From Arcobacter sp. FWKO B (GTDB lineage Bacteria; Campylobacterota; Campylobacteria; Campylobacterales; Arcobacteraceae): a stretch of 64,000 nt of DNA. The stretch covers positions 186,001 through 250,000 of the forward strand of contig NZ_CP041403.1 of NCBI RefSeq assembly GCF_014844135.1, read 5' to 3'. Below, piece after piece: positions 11,201 to 17,934 of the stretch. The position numbers were made by a program, and so were the translations under genes. Every line of letters starts with the position of its first letter. The first letter of the stretch is position 1. Below the pieces are notes generated by a model. The model was not told where the DNA came from. It did no database searches and saw only the letters and a program-made list of their open reading frames with translations.

Positions 11201-11751
11201 TGTGTAGTCACCAATGAATCTAGAACAATACCTGTTATACCAAGTGAATCATCTGTAGCAAACAAAGGATTGGAATACGAAATTCCAAGACCATTGCTTC
11301 TTACAGAACTTACAACATTAACACTTTCTCCATTTCTTACATCAAAGGTACCACCAGAACCTCCCTCTGTACTCAAAATCTCTTCGCCAGCAGCTGTCTC
11401 TTCATCTAAGATAGAATCATCTTTATTATTTTCTTGCAATGTTTTTGATAAATCATTAATTGCAACTTTTAATCCTTCTTGTGAAAATGCCAGCTCCTCA
11501 TTTCCATACCCACTACTTATCAAAGAGGTATCAAATAACTGTGCATTAACACCTACAATTTCAACGATTCTACCGTCAATTAATAATACATTTAGACTAT
11601 TAAAATTATTATTTGATTGTCCACCAAAGATAGTGTCATTTACATTGATACTATCTTCTATATCAAGCTTTGAAACAGTACCTTGTTTATCCATCACATA
11701 GAATTCACCTTCAATAAACTGAACCTTACCGATTTGTGTTTCCATTTTCAA
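2281..11751 (-). CDS. Giant RTX adhesin (LapA/BapA type) with retention module and LapG cleavage site
   Basis: A 3156-residue surface adhesin, predicted type I secretion substrate. Residues 1-110 look like the N-terminal retention module that plugs the TolC channel. T-A-A-G at 119-122 matches the known LapG protease site of LapA-family adhesins. The next region has Ig-like repeats, then seven 221-residue units, a Calx-beta-like domain (SIAIQNIILVEGEKAEFEVS), further VCBS/Ig-like domains, calcium-binding RTX nonapeptides (GFDGDDKIY, GSGNDTIIS, GEEGNDKFVFD) near residue 2950-3030, and a C-terminal type I secretion signal. The adhesin, regulator, TolC, LapD, LapG, adaptor and exporter genes follow one another on the same strand. 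It has its own promoter. Release would be by LapG when c-di-GMP is low. The ligand is unknown. Codon use looks like the neighbouring genes. Confidence 0.93.
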   Translation of the reverse strand: MKMETQIGKVQFIEGEFYVMDKQGTVSKLDIEDSINVNDTIFGGQSNNNFNSLNVLLIDGRIVEIVGVNAQLFDTSLISSGYGNEELAFSQEGLKVAINDLSKTLQENNKDDSILDEETAAGEEILSTEGGSGGTFDVRNGESVNVVSSVRSNGLGISYSNPLFATDDSLGITGIVLDSLVTTQTNTLVVGVNDIYLTNDNTPEITGTVNSSTATITVSINNIDYIAINNGDGTWVLPDNTVSILSDGTTVVVVTATDGANTAVASGNITVDTTIATTAPVLTIPEANDGYISSDELSDGVQTQVTIPDGVEAGDTITFTITNPDGTTQELEHIITPDEVTNNVADVTLPQDLFNEEGDYAISVIITDPAGNSTPSSNEVGFNVDITSPDSQTTTLIIDDVTSDNTINSQEAQTTITITGSVSGEFNEGDTLELVINGNTYTTTLNQDGSWSADVAGSDLAADSDNTIDAKVYATDSAGNVGEITASKTYGVDTTISTTAPVLTIPEANDGYISSDELSDGVQTQVTIPDGVEAGDTITFTITNPDGTTQEFEHIITPDEVTNGVADVTLPQDLFNEEGDYAISVIITDPAGNSTPSSNEVGFNVDITSPDSQTTTLIIDDVTSDNVINSQEAQDTITITGSVSGEFNEGDTLELVINGNTYTTTLNQDGSWSADVAGSDLAADSDNTIDAKVYATDSAGNVGEITASKTYGVDTTISTTAPVLTIPEANDGYISSDELSDGVQTQVTIPDGVEAGDTITFTITNPDGTTQEFEHIITPDEVTNGVADVTLPQDLFNEEGDYAISVIITDPAGNSTPSSNEVGFNVDITSPDSQTTTLIIDDVTSDNVINSQEAQDTITITGSVSGEFNEGDTLELVINGNTYTTTLNQDGSWSADVAGSDLAADSDNTIDAKVYATDSAGNVGEITASKTYGVDTTISTTAPVLTIPEANDGYISSDELSDGVQTQVTIPDGVEAGDTITFTITNPDGTTQEFEHIITPDEVTNGVADVTLPQDLFNEEGDYAISVIITDPAGNSTPSSNEVGFNVDITSPDSQTTTLIIDDVTSDNVINSQEAQDTITITGSVSGEFNEGDTLELVINGNTYTTTLNQDGSWSADVAGSDLAADSDNTIDAKVYATDSAGNVGEITASKTYGVDTTISTTAPVLTIPEANDGYISSDELSDGVQTQVTIPDGVEAGDTITFTITNPDGTTQEFEHIITPDEVTNGVADVTLPQDLFNEEGDYAISVIITDPAGNSTPSSNEVGFNVDITSPDSQTTTLIIDDVTSDNVINSQEAQDTITITGSVSGEFNEGDTLELVINGNTYTTTLNQDGSWSADVAGSDLAADSDNTIDAKVYATDSAGNVGEITASKTYGVDTTISTTAPVLTIPEANDGYISSDELSDGVQTQVTIPDGVEAGDTITFTITNPDGTTQEFEHIITPDEVTNGVADVTLPQDLFNEEGDYAISVIITDPAGNSTPSSNEVGFNVDITSPDSQTTTLIIDDVTSDNVINSQEAQDTITITGSVSGEFNEGDTLELVINGNTYTTTLNQDGSWSADVAGSDLAADSDNTIDAKVYATDSAGNVGEITASKTYGVDTTISTTAPVLTIPEANDGYISSDELSDGVQTQVTIPDGVEAGDTITFTITNPDGTTQEFEHIITPDEVTNGVADVTLPQDLFNEEGDYAISVIITDPAGNSTPSSNEVGFNVDITSPDSQTTTLIIDDVTSDNVINSQEAQDTITITGSVSGEFNEGDTLELVINGNTYTTTLNQDGSWSADVAGSDLAADSDNTIDAKVYATDSAGNVGEITASKTYGVASIAIQNIILVEGEKAEFEVSLVNPNGLTLALILASGSAVLGEDFTDALEFTNGVTYNSTTGTINVPAGVNNFSVKVPTIDDKVAEQTETFSLTIDGVTSIATILDNDISTTNAYVSEVGMNTPAGGMDNTLFVGTVDVSNLELDEQSSVYTLLAPTNGVLSANGLPIEWIGSDTNTLLGTVGANNEEVIKITIDDNGEYSVKLLSPMDHPLNSIKDILNFDIGVKVTDNSGFIATGDIQISIEDDMPNHSASSHSVSVPVSEVFVDSFRAGWINTKTTTGSVIGVNNDSDSYDDYIYWGNPVEAGKHSGYTFEDNESLRQTNGVEIDSLINLGTFTHNNYTVYNNSPILTSADLEVKFNIIIDGVTHEITGVIKLDHNETPNTNSSVTHPDNDDIITITNMNDIQTFTIDNRVFEFKIAGFLDNSGNLVEKIYTTETLANSYSLYAQVLSTDDLPTVEGKIILTDDIFGADGPSESNAIAWDGLDAITNTIQGQYGILEVNGDGSYKYTVSRDTRDTMKINESLSEEFKYTITDRDGDSVENVISIDLNGIQNNAGYNVVPTSTNGEAITLDEDTQVVVRISNFGNYHDADGDALHSIKIINLPESGQLSLNGITLVAGAVVSASDIESGKLVFIPNDNTDQDSSFTYRVYDGKGWSIDSYTTEINITAVADAPIVSIEADISSGMIDHTNVAQSNDLFSIEAYASNGAVSNISIVTGTMHDGFGVAASTSGSGLNPGDSTEIQYDATTKASEVIVIKFTTNMSAVDVKFAWKNSKETAVISFYKDGTLIESINHSGGTDKIDGPFTFKTSTNKAFDEIRFSARGEGDDYLINQIVFTEAVTDGNNNILGNVYNVNVEASLTDIDGSENLTVQIIGVPIGATISSSKYTLIDNGNGSWDVVAPNGATTISDTLKMNVPSGTSEFTLNIVAKATEINDNSDGLNYAVSIDSTTVEAQTNAFVPLEGNVAPQVDINNSHNLLGLLGFNIINLIDLSTNRTFNAYDANNNITSVQIEAKSLSSIGFYNLTASNNLANELGMKINIVNNPGFLGILLPSSMITITSLNGGTLDNMKLNELLGTVRFENSGIDLSIINTVKITATDIEGLSASKSNITLAELHLLAKTNTEKGIIEGSDNVDTIHGTNSDNRIYGFDGDDKIYTGEGNNLVRAGSGDDVIYSGSGNNIIYGGSGNDTIISEGGKDLLFGEEGNDKFVFDAQTSYIDGGEGYDTLILTKNQNINFSTLETIIKNVEEIDLLTDATSNQLLDIKLEDIVGMTDENNMLKITGDNKDSVYFKNENGNIWTKEAGQGSDAGFDIYTNSADPTVIVKVQSDINDNIV
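2655..2903 (-). repeat. RTX calcium-binding nonapeptide block near adhesin C-terminus
   Basis: Roughly eight tandem GGxGxDxxx-like nonapeptides are read on the minus strand, including YGFDGDDKI, RAGSGDDVI, YGGSGNDTI and FGEEGNDKF. Such parallel beta-rolls fold on binding calcium outside the cell, a hallmark of type I secreted proteins. Confidence 0.88.
6299..10939 (-). repeat. Seven tandem 663-bp units coding 221-residue Ig-like repeats
   Basis: The landmark acaccataag recurs at 6299, 6962, 7625, 8288, 8951, 9614 and 10277, giving an exact 663-bp period. Each unit codes two Ig-like domains, one starting TTAPVLTIPEANDG and one starting SPDSQTTTLIID. The six units nearest the adhesin C-terminus look identical base for base. 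The N-terminal-most unit (10277-10939) differs at about 17 positions. This is a recent amplification kept in frame. Confidence 0.97.
11386..11397 (-). other. Predicted LapG cleavage site TAAG in adhesin (residues 119-122)
   Basis: The codons ACA GCT GCT GGC on the minus strand give T-A-A-G. LapA-family adhesins are cut by LapG between the two alanines of such a motif about 110 residues from the N-terminus. It follows an acidic stretch and precedes a Gly-rich linker, so it is likely exposed. Confidence 0.8.
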
Positions 11752-11773
11752 TACCTTATCATAATATTTTATG

Positions 11774-11802
11774 ATTATAACAAAATATTTTATTCATAGC
11801 AA
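11774..11802 (-). promoter_or_regulatory. Promoter of the adhesin gene
   Basis: On the minus strand a TATAAT (11774-11779) is preceded at 17 bp by TTGCTA (11797-11802), close to the sigma-70 consensus. An AAGG ribosome binding site follows before the ATG at 11751. The adhesin can therefore be transcribed apart from the upstream regulator gene. Confidence 0.65.
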
Positions 11803-11831
11803 TAGCCCATAGGGGTGATATAATGTTAATA

Positions 11832-12428
11832 TTATTTAAAAAGTAGAATAAAAGATATTTTATCTTTTACAGAGAACTTACTATAAATATGCTTAATATG
11901 TGTTTTTACTGTATTTATAGAAATATTTAGTTTTTCAGATATTTGCATATTAGAATAACCATCTTTTAAAAACCTAGCTATTTCCTTCTCTTTTTGAGTT
12001 AATTCATTCCACAATGATTCATTTTTAAGGCTTATATTGTCTAAAAGTGTAAGATTTTGAATTATTTGTGTTGTTAAATCAGGTACAATCCATTTTAAAT
12101 TTTTTGATACTGCATCAATTGCTGACTGTAAATATATCTTAGCACTTAGAGCATTGCCATATCCATCAATACCCATTCCAAAAAGCCAACGAGCTTTATT
12201 TAGAGTAGGGTTTCTATCCAAAACTACTATTTTATGTGAACTCGTTTTTATGTACTCACTCATGGCATTAAGATTCAATTGTAGACTTTCCATACTACAT
12301 ATTACAATAGACCTTTTTTCATACGGAAGATTATCAGCTTTGTCTATGACAATAATCTCATAATCTTCAAGTTGTGTTTTCCAGTGTCCTAAAAGATCAA
12401 TATCATTGCAAAATAATATGATATCCAC
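11832..12428 (-). CDS. LuxR-family regulator with degenerate receiver domain
   Basis: A 198-residue DNA-binding regulator. Residues about 137-198 are a LuxR/FixJ helix-turn-helix (LTQKEKEIARFLKDGYSNMQI, SINTVKTHIKHIYSKF). The first 120 residues have the alternating fold of a receiver, but the phospho-acceptor Asp of strand 3 is replaced (IVICSMES) and the conserved Lys of strand 5 is not seen. This resembles CsgD- and VpsT-type pseudo-receivers that control biofilm matrix genes. No VpsT-like W-F/L/M-T/S-R c-di-GMP motif was found. The start is GTG at 12428, three bases after the TolC-OmpA stop, so the two are cotranscribed. Position directly upstream of the adhesin promoter suggests that it controls the adhesin (inference). 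Confidence 0.8.
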   Translation of the reverse strand: MDIILFCNDIDLLGHWKTQLEDYEIIVIDKADNLPYEKRSIVICSMESLQLNLNAMSEYIKTSSHKIVVLDRNPTLNKARWLFGMGIDGYGNALSAKIYLQSAIDAVSKNLKWIVPDLTTQIIQNLTLLDNISLKNESLWNELTQKEKEIARFLKDGYSNMQISEKLNISINTVKTHIKHIYSKFSVKDKISFILLFK

Positions 12429-12430
12429 TA

Positions 12431-15145
12431 TTAAAACCTTACACTTTTATTTGTTTCAGAAAGTGTATCTGTTTCCAAAATTATCTTTTTTTGTTCTGTT
12501 AATTTATTTACATCTATAAGCTCTACCTCTATTCTTCGATTTTGAGATTGCCCATCAAGTGTATCATTTGTTGCTATAGGTTCGCTAAAACCTTTTCCTA
12601 CAGCATTAATTCTTGATTCTTCTACTCCATTTGCTATCAAAAAAGCTTTTATGCTCTCTGCTCTTTTTAATGAAAGTTTCAAATTATATTTTTCGGTACT
12701 TGTAGGGGTCTTACTTGTATGTCCCGTCAAAACTATATTATAATAAGGATGATCTTTTAGAAATTGTGCAAATTCAGCAATATGCCCAATAGAATCAAGA
12801 TTTATTACATAAGAATCATGTGCAAACAATACATGCAATGTTCTTTTAACTGAACATCCATGTTCATCTACGACATACCCTGAAGGAGTATTTGGACATA
12901 AATCTAATTCATTTATAACCCCATCATTATCGTCATCTAAACAACATCCATCTTTATTAACCTTATAACCAGTAGGGGTATTAGGGCACAAATCATAAAT
13001 ATCAATCACACCATCGCCATCACTATCTGATGGAATATCTTGCGGAACATATAGACTAACCATGACTCTATCATTTAAAGAGTCATCTATAGGGTATGTT
13101 TTTAGATATAACTTATCTTTATCAAATCTTGATTCTACTTGTATAGCCTCTTTTGGTATACCATTTGTAATTAATTCATTTTTAACAACTTGGGCATATT
13201 CTAGAGATTTGTGTTGATTTTCATTTGATTCAGTTATGGTTTTTGTGTGTCCTATTACAGTAATTATCATTCCATCTTTTTTATTTTTCAATATGGAAGT
13301 TGCTATTTGTGCTATTTCAATTTTTGTATTAGGGGTTAATTCTGTTTTGAAATCAGTCATATTTATCTCAGGAAATCTTTGAATTAACTCAAAATTATCA
13401 TACATCAACTGATTATCTAAATCTGTTGATAGAGTATTATTATCTGCTCTTGTACTATATTCATAATCATAAAGACCTAGCTGTGGTGATTTATGGGGAC
13501 TATTTTCATTATATGGTTCTACAATACTTGTATACACCTTAGTATCTACAGCAAATTTATTAGGCACCCCAATTATTTCGCAACCCTTTTCATCAACAAC
13601 AGCTCCAAACTTAGTATCAGGACACATATCATACATATCAGGCACCCCATCATAATCAGAATCAAGTGGACCTTTTACACAACCATATGGCATAATATTT
13701 TCTTCCTCTACCGAAGACTGACATATATCAAGAGAATCAACTATACCATCACCATCTCTGTCTAAATTGATAGGCAAACTATCTTCAGTAACATAAAATG
13801 GCTTTTCTACTGGCAGTGTCATTGATGAATAAGCCTCAGTATCACCAGCTATTGTGCTTACTAGAATACCCATTGCATCGAGTATTCTATATTGTGCAAA
13901 CAACCTATCTGTCTCTGCGTTAATAATTTGTGATTTGGAATTTATTAAATCATTTTGCACAGAAAGTAAATCAAGTAAAGTTCTTCTTCCCATGTCATAC
14001 TCTTGTTGATAACTTTCTAATGTTTCTTTACTATATTCATAATACCTATAAAGCTCATTTAGCTGATTAGCTATCATATGATACGCTGACCAAGAAAGCT
14101 CAATAGCCTCTATCGTTTGTCTTTTTATATCCCTTTTGCTTTCTACTTCTTTATGTATTGTACTTCTTGTCCTTTGTATAGCTGCTTTATCTGCACCACC
14201 TCTGTATAAATTCCAATTTAAAGTCACATATGCTTTTAATCTATCATCAGTCTGGTCATATCTGTTCTCTTTGTTACGATTGCCATTATACAATTGTTCT
14301 AATTCAAAATCTACTTTTGGATAAAAACTACTTTTTTTCTCTTTATAGAGCGCTTGAGCACTTTGTATATTATATTCAGATACTAAAACAGAAGGATTAT
14401 TTTGTATAGCATACATTGTAGCTCTTTGTATACTTTCTGGCATTACCATATCCAAGCTAGGCATTTCCATTTCCCATACATTAATATTTCTTCCAAAAAT
14501 TCTTTTAAATTTAAACTCTTTATCAATAGCATTATTTTCTTGCACTATCATGTTGGATTTTGCCAATGATAAAGAAGCATAAACTTTTGTTGTTTCTGAT
14601 TTTGTTGTAAGTCCAGAGTCAAAAAGTTCTTGAATATTATTGTATATATTTTGATTGATTGCAACACTTTCTTTAGCATTTTGGAGCAACTTATATGCTC
14701 TTATTACATCTAAATATGCTTCAACCATTTGAAATGCAACATCATTTGCATTTTCAAGATAGTTATATGCAGCTGCAAGTATTCTTGCTTTTTGATAATC
14801 AACCTTATGAGAAGTCGAAAAGCCATTAAAAATATTTTGTGTTAATTTTAGTGAATTTGTATAGTTTTGATAGCTAGAGTTTTCAGTGTTACTCTTTAAA
14901 TTTCCTCCACTATTTGTACCAAAACTACTTTTAAGGTCTAATACTGGAAGGTATTCTGATTGTGCTATGTTTAAATCTTGTTGTGTTTCTCTAAAGTTTT
15001 TTAACCTTTCTTGAACAATAGGATTTGTAATAAGTGCTTCTGCAACACTTTCTTTTAATGTTAAAGCCTCAAGCTTACAGCCAAAAAGCCCTAAACTTGC
15101 AACTACTGCCATATTCATAAGTCGAATCTTTTTTTTATTTACCAT
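12431..15145 (-). CDS. TolC-family outer membrane channel fused to TSP3 repeats and two OmpA-like domains
   Basis: Outer-membrane component of the type I secretion system. Counted from an upstream ATG at 15181 (916 residues), about 40-445 is the TolC helical barrel and channel repeat (TLKESVAEALITNP at its start, RRTLLDLLSVQNDLINSKSQ later). About 473-540 and 717-776 hold calcium-binding thrombospondin type 3 motifs (DRDGDGIVDSLDIC, DSDGDGVIDIYDLCP). About 605-713 is a divergent OmpA-like domain and 778-890 a better one (LTGHTSKTP, LSLKRAESIKAFL, NRRIEVEL); the usual HTD aspartate is Ser. The ATG at 15145 is preferred: AAGGGTGG lies upstream and a signal peptide follows. A Cys in LFGC could be a weak lipobox. 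In other Lap clusters the OmpA protein is a separate gene, so the fusion is unusual. Confidence 0.9.
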   Translation of the reverse strand: MVNKKKIRLMNMAVVASLGLFGCKLEALTLKESVAEALITNPIVQERLKNFRETQQDLNIAQSEYLPVLDLKSSFGTNSGGNLKSNTENSSYQNYTNSLKLTQNIFNGFSTSHKVDYQKARILAAAYNYLENANDVAFQMVEAYLDVIRAYKLLQNAKESVAINQNIYNNIQELFDSGLTTKSETTKVYASLSLAKSNMIVQENNAIDKEFKFKRIFGRNINVWEMEMPSLDMVMPESIQRATMYAIQNNPSVLVSEYNIQSAQALYKEKKSSFYPKVDFELEQLYNGNRNKENRYDQTDDRLKAYVTLNWNLYRGGADKAAIQRTRSTIHKEVESKRDIKRQTIEAIELSWSAYHMIANQLNELYRYYEYSKETLESYQQEYDMGRRTLLDLLSVQNDLINSKSQIINAETDRLFAQYRILDAMGILVSTIAGDTEAYSSMTLPVEKPFYVTEDSLPINLDRDGDGIVDSLDICQSSVEEENIMPYGCVKGPLDSDYDGVPDMYDMCPDTKFGAVVDEKGCEIIGVPNKFAVDTKVYTSIVEPYNENSPHKSPQLGLYDYEYSTRADNNTLSTDLDNQLMYDNFELIQRFPEINMTDFKTELTPNTKIEIAQIATSILKNKKDGMIITVIGHTKTITESNENQHKSLEYAQVVKNELITNGIPKEAIQVESRFDKDKLYLKTYPIDDSLNDRVMVSLYVPQDIPSDSDGDGVIDIYDLCPNTPTGYKVNKDGCCLDDDNDGVINELDLCPNTPSGYVVDEHGCSVKRTLHVLFAHDSYVINLDSIGHIAEFAQFLKDHPYYNIVLTGHTSKTPTSTEKYNLKLSLKRAESIKAFLIANGVEESRINAVGKGFSEPIATNDTLDGQSQNRRIEVELIDVNKLTEQKKIILETDTLSETNKSVRF

Positions 15146-15201
15146 ACAATAACCACCCTTTGTTTTTTTAGTAATACTCATAATTGATAATATTTTTTAT
15201 T

Positions 15202-15241
15202 ATTATATATTTTCACTTAAATAAAACTTAAATACATTATA
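15202..15241 (-). promoter_or_regulatory. Candidate promoters upstream of the TolC-OmpA gene
   Basis: Two TATAAT hexamers occur on the minus strand, at 15236-15241 and 15202-15207, in an AT-rich gap of about 190 bp between this gene and lapD. No good -35 is seen, as is common in Campylobacterota. Either could start a tolC-luxR transcript. Confidence 0.45.
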
Positions 15242-15334
15242 ATATTACATATAATTTAATGAAATTTTTCAAATATTAAAAAATAAAACAATAAACTATA
15301 ACAAATAAATTGAACCTATAAAATATAGTTGATA

Positions 15335-17239
15335 CTATATTTTTTCTACGACCATTCCTGCGACTATATTTACCCCTTTTTTATTTAGCTGAGTTATTTC
15401 AGATAAATCATTAACACCAGTTGCTATCAATTTAATACCCAAAGAATCAAGTACAATCTTTAAAACATTTATGTTTTGGTCTGTATCAAGTAGATATTGT
15501 TTATCTGCTTTAACAAACTCTGGACGAAGCTCTTTGAGATATTGATAATCTTCACTATCTGCAATAAAACTATTTAGTCCAAATCCAAATCCATATTCTT
15601 TAAAAAGTTTGATATATAATAAACTTTTTTCATAATGTTTATTAATGACAGATTCTGGAATTTCAAATATAATATTACTTCTTATATGATTTTTTGTATC
15701 ATCAAAAAGTTTTTTTAATTTATCATATATGTCTATATTTTCAATAAACTGTGCTGATATCTGTATGGTTAAAGGGGTTTTTTCTTCATATTCTGTTGAA
15801 AGTAATACTTTTTTGATTACATACAAATAAACATCTTTTACCATACCAAGTTCTACAACTGGAGCAATCAATGTACCATAAAAATATGCCTCATTATCGC
15901 TATTTAAAGCAAAACTTACAACATTGTGTACTTTTTGCTTTGTATCTGTTTGTAAAACTTTTCTATATATAATTTCAAAACTATCATTTGTAAAACCATC
16001 AAGAATAATCTGTCTCCATCTCTCTTTTGTAATGGCAACCTTATTATTAAGGAGTCTATAAAATTCACCAGATGGAAGCAATTTTGCCTGAGATAATGAA
16101 TAATCAACCAAGCTTAACAACTCACTAATATTATGTTCTGCCTCATATTCACATACGCCTACATATATACCAAAATTTTCTTTATCAATTTTAAGTTCAT
16201 CAAGTTTATTATCTATGAATATTATAATATCACTTGCTAATTGTGAAGCGATACTAAGATAAGTTTTTGGCATCATAATGATTATTTCAGAGCCATTTAG
16301 TCTAGATAATAAAGTATCATCAATATCTTTTGTTTTTTCTTTTAAATACTGTGCAAATTCAAACAATAATCTATCTGTATTTTTGTAACCCAAAAGCTGA
16401 TTCAATAGCTCTGTTTTTTTAATTGAAAGTATAATTGCTGTTCCACCATGTTTTTCGTTTTCATCTGTTAAAAATTCTGTTGCTTTTAAAATAAAATATC
16501 TTCTATTTGATATATTCATTACATGGTCAGTATATAATAATTCTTTATTTTCGCATAGTGTCTCACTTGCAGTTTTAAAAATGGTTTCAAATTTTGAAAC
16601 CATTTTATTAATACTACTAATAACCACTTTAAACTCTTTTGTCCATGGTAGTTTATCTTGTATCACAAACTCATCTTTCAGTACTGCAAGTGCCTGTTTT
16701 TCAATATCAAGAAGAGGTTTTAAAATAATATGAAATATATAAGCTAATATTGCTAAAAATATGATACATGCCATACCTAAATATAACACCATATTCACCA
16801 TAATACTATATAATTGAGCATATGTAACGCTTCTATCATTTAATATTTCAATTGTTCCTAGAATATTCCAACCACTTGACAAAGTTGCTTTTGCTGTTGG
16901 TATTTCAAATTTTACAATCTGTTCAAACCACAGTGGAATAACACTTTGTTTTTTGTCAATAAATCTTTGATATACAATATTTCCGTCAGCATCAAGATAT
17001 CTAATTTGTTCATAATTTCCGTTATCAAAAGCTGCATTTATAATTGTTTCTATGGAACTTTTTGATATATCTGTATTATTAATAGACAAACTTATGCTAG
17101 ACACACTATTTTGTGCATTTTCATACAACTCTTGTTTTGCAGAATCTCTTATAATATTAAAAGAAACTGTCAATATCGTAACTAATAATACTAAAAAAAC
17201 TAAAGATACCAAAATGGCAATTTGTTTATATAGCGTCAT
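15335..17239 (-). CDS. lapD: LapD-like c-di-GMP receptor (degenerate GGDEF-EAL, periplasmic sensor)
   Basis: A 634-residue inner-membrane receptor that binds c-di-GMP inside and holds LapG outside. A transmembrane helix at about 7-30, a periplasmic LapD/MoxY-type domain, a second helix at about 142-170 and a HAMP-like region are followed by GGDEF and EAL domains. The GGDEF signature is replaced by LNGSE and the EAL motif by SFA (about residue 420), so both enzymes should be dead, as in Pseudomonas LapD. Trp124 in an SGW loop matches the LapD tryptophan known to contact LapG. Its ATG overlaps the lapG stop by 4 bases. Together with the TAAG site this makes assignment strong; a generic GGDEF-EAL protein is much less likely. 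Confidence 0.9.
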   Translation of the reverse strand: MTLYKQIAILVSLVFLVLLVTILTVSFNIIRDSAKQELYENAQNSVSSISLSINNTDISKSSIETIINAAFDNGNYEQIRYLDADGNIVYQRFIDKKQSVIPLWFEQIVKFEIPTAKATLSSGWNILGTIEILNDRSVTYAQLYSIMVNMVLYLGMACIIFLAILAYIFHIILKPLLDIEKQALAVLKDEFVIQDKLPWTKEFKVVISSINKMVSKFETIFKTASETLCENKELLYTDHVMNISNRRYFILKATEFLTDENEKHGGTAIILSIKKTELLNQLLGYKNTDRLLFEFAQYLKEKTKDIDDTLLSRLNGSEIIIMMPKTYLSIASQLASDIIIFIDNKLDELKIDKENFGIYVGVCEYEAEHNISELLSLVDYSLSQAKLLPSGEFYRLLNNKVAITKERWRQIILDGFTNDSFEIIYRKVLQTDTKQKVHNVVSFALNSDNEAYFYGTLIAPVVELGMVKDVYLYVIKKVLLSTEYEEKTPLTIQISAQFIENIDIYDKLKKLFDDTKNHIRSNIIFEIPESVINKHYEKSLLYIKLFKEYGFGFGLNSFIADSEDYQYLKELRPEFVKADKQYLLDTDQNINVLKIVLDSLGIKLIATGVNDLSEITQLNKKGVNIVAGMVVEKI

Positions 17240-17838
17240 ATTTTATTCTCCCTTATTTTTTTAAGCAACTCATCCCATTTTCTATGGGCATTGGTTTTTT
17301 TACCATCTTTTAAAACTTCTGGATTAAAGTTATAAACAGGTGTTAAATCTGTTCTTTGTGAAGCTGGAAATATTTTGTTTCTTAGATTATCTAAAACCAA
17401 AGGTTCAGATGTTGGTGTTTTGTAGTATGTAAGCACCATGTGAGCTTCTTCGTACCCCTTTACTCTTACATATGTAAAGTACATTTTATGTGCTGGAATA
17501 CCAAGATGTTTTAAAGTAAAATATTTTGCAATAACATAATCTTCACAATCACCTTGATCTCTAGCCAAAAATTCAAACGGTGTAGCCCAATAATCAGTAA
17601 CACCATAATTTTTGATGTCACTAGCATATTTAACATTGTTAAAAAAGTCATTTATTAACTCAATTTTTTCTTCTTCTGTTTTGTTTTTCAAATTATCTAT
17701 AAGCTTTTCTAGTGCAACAAATCTATTTTTTGCAAAACGACCATATTTTTGCTCAACTTGCTTCAATATATTTTGATTCACATATTCGTTTGAATATCCA
17801 ACAAAGATAAAGATTAATATTGCAAATAAAAATTTCAT
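17236..17838 (-). CDS. lapG: LapG-like periplasmic cysteine protease (transglutaminase-like)
   Basis: Periplasmic protease that cuts the adhesin N-terminus when LapD lets go. A signal peptide (residues 1-15) precedes a DUF920/LapG domain. The catalytic triad is readable as Cys98 (DQGDCEDY), His133 (EEAHMVL) and Asp150 (PLVLDNL). The acidic residues flanking Cys98 correspond to the calcium site of LapG. Length of 200 residues fits the family. It overlaps lapD by 4 bases, so the sensor and protease are coexpressed. There is no clear ribosome binding site before the ATG and a TATAAT lies only 6 bases upstream, so the mRNA may be leaderless, or it is read through from the adaptor gene. Confidence 0.92.
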   Translation of the reverse strand: MKFLFAILIFIFVGYSNEYVNQNILKQVEQKYGRFAKNRFVALEKLIDNLKNKTEEEKIELINDFFNNVKYASDIKNYGVTDYWATPFEFLARDQGDCEDYVIAKYFTLKHLGIPAHKMYFTYVRVKGYEEAHMVLTYYKTPTSEPLVLDNLRNKIFPASQRTDLTPVYNFNPEVLKDGKKTNAHRKWDELLKKIRENKI

Positions 17839-17843
17839 AAAGA

Positions 17844-17849
17844 ATTATA
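17844..17849 (-). promoter_or_regulatory. Possible -10 element directly before lapG
   Basis: TATAAT on the minus strand lies 5 bases upstream of the lapG ATG. If used, transcription would begin at or near the start codon. The 96-bp gap to the upstream adaptor gene otherwise holds only AT-rich sequence. Confidence 0.35.
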
Positions 17850-17934
17850 TCATACAATTAATCAAGACAAGTAATGAAATATTTTACTTTTGATAAAATA
17901 TTTCTTAAAAAGCAGACAAGCAGTTTTATTCATA

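Noticed and set aside
11129-11701. 190-codon open frame on the plus strand
   Set aside because: It is antisense inside the adhesin gene; composition mirrors the repeat coding and no domain or ribosome binding site is seen.
15335-17239. Active diguanylate cyclase/phosphodiesterase
   Set aside because: The GGDEF and EAL motifs are both lost, and the context is lapG; it fits a receptor.
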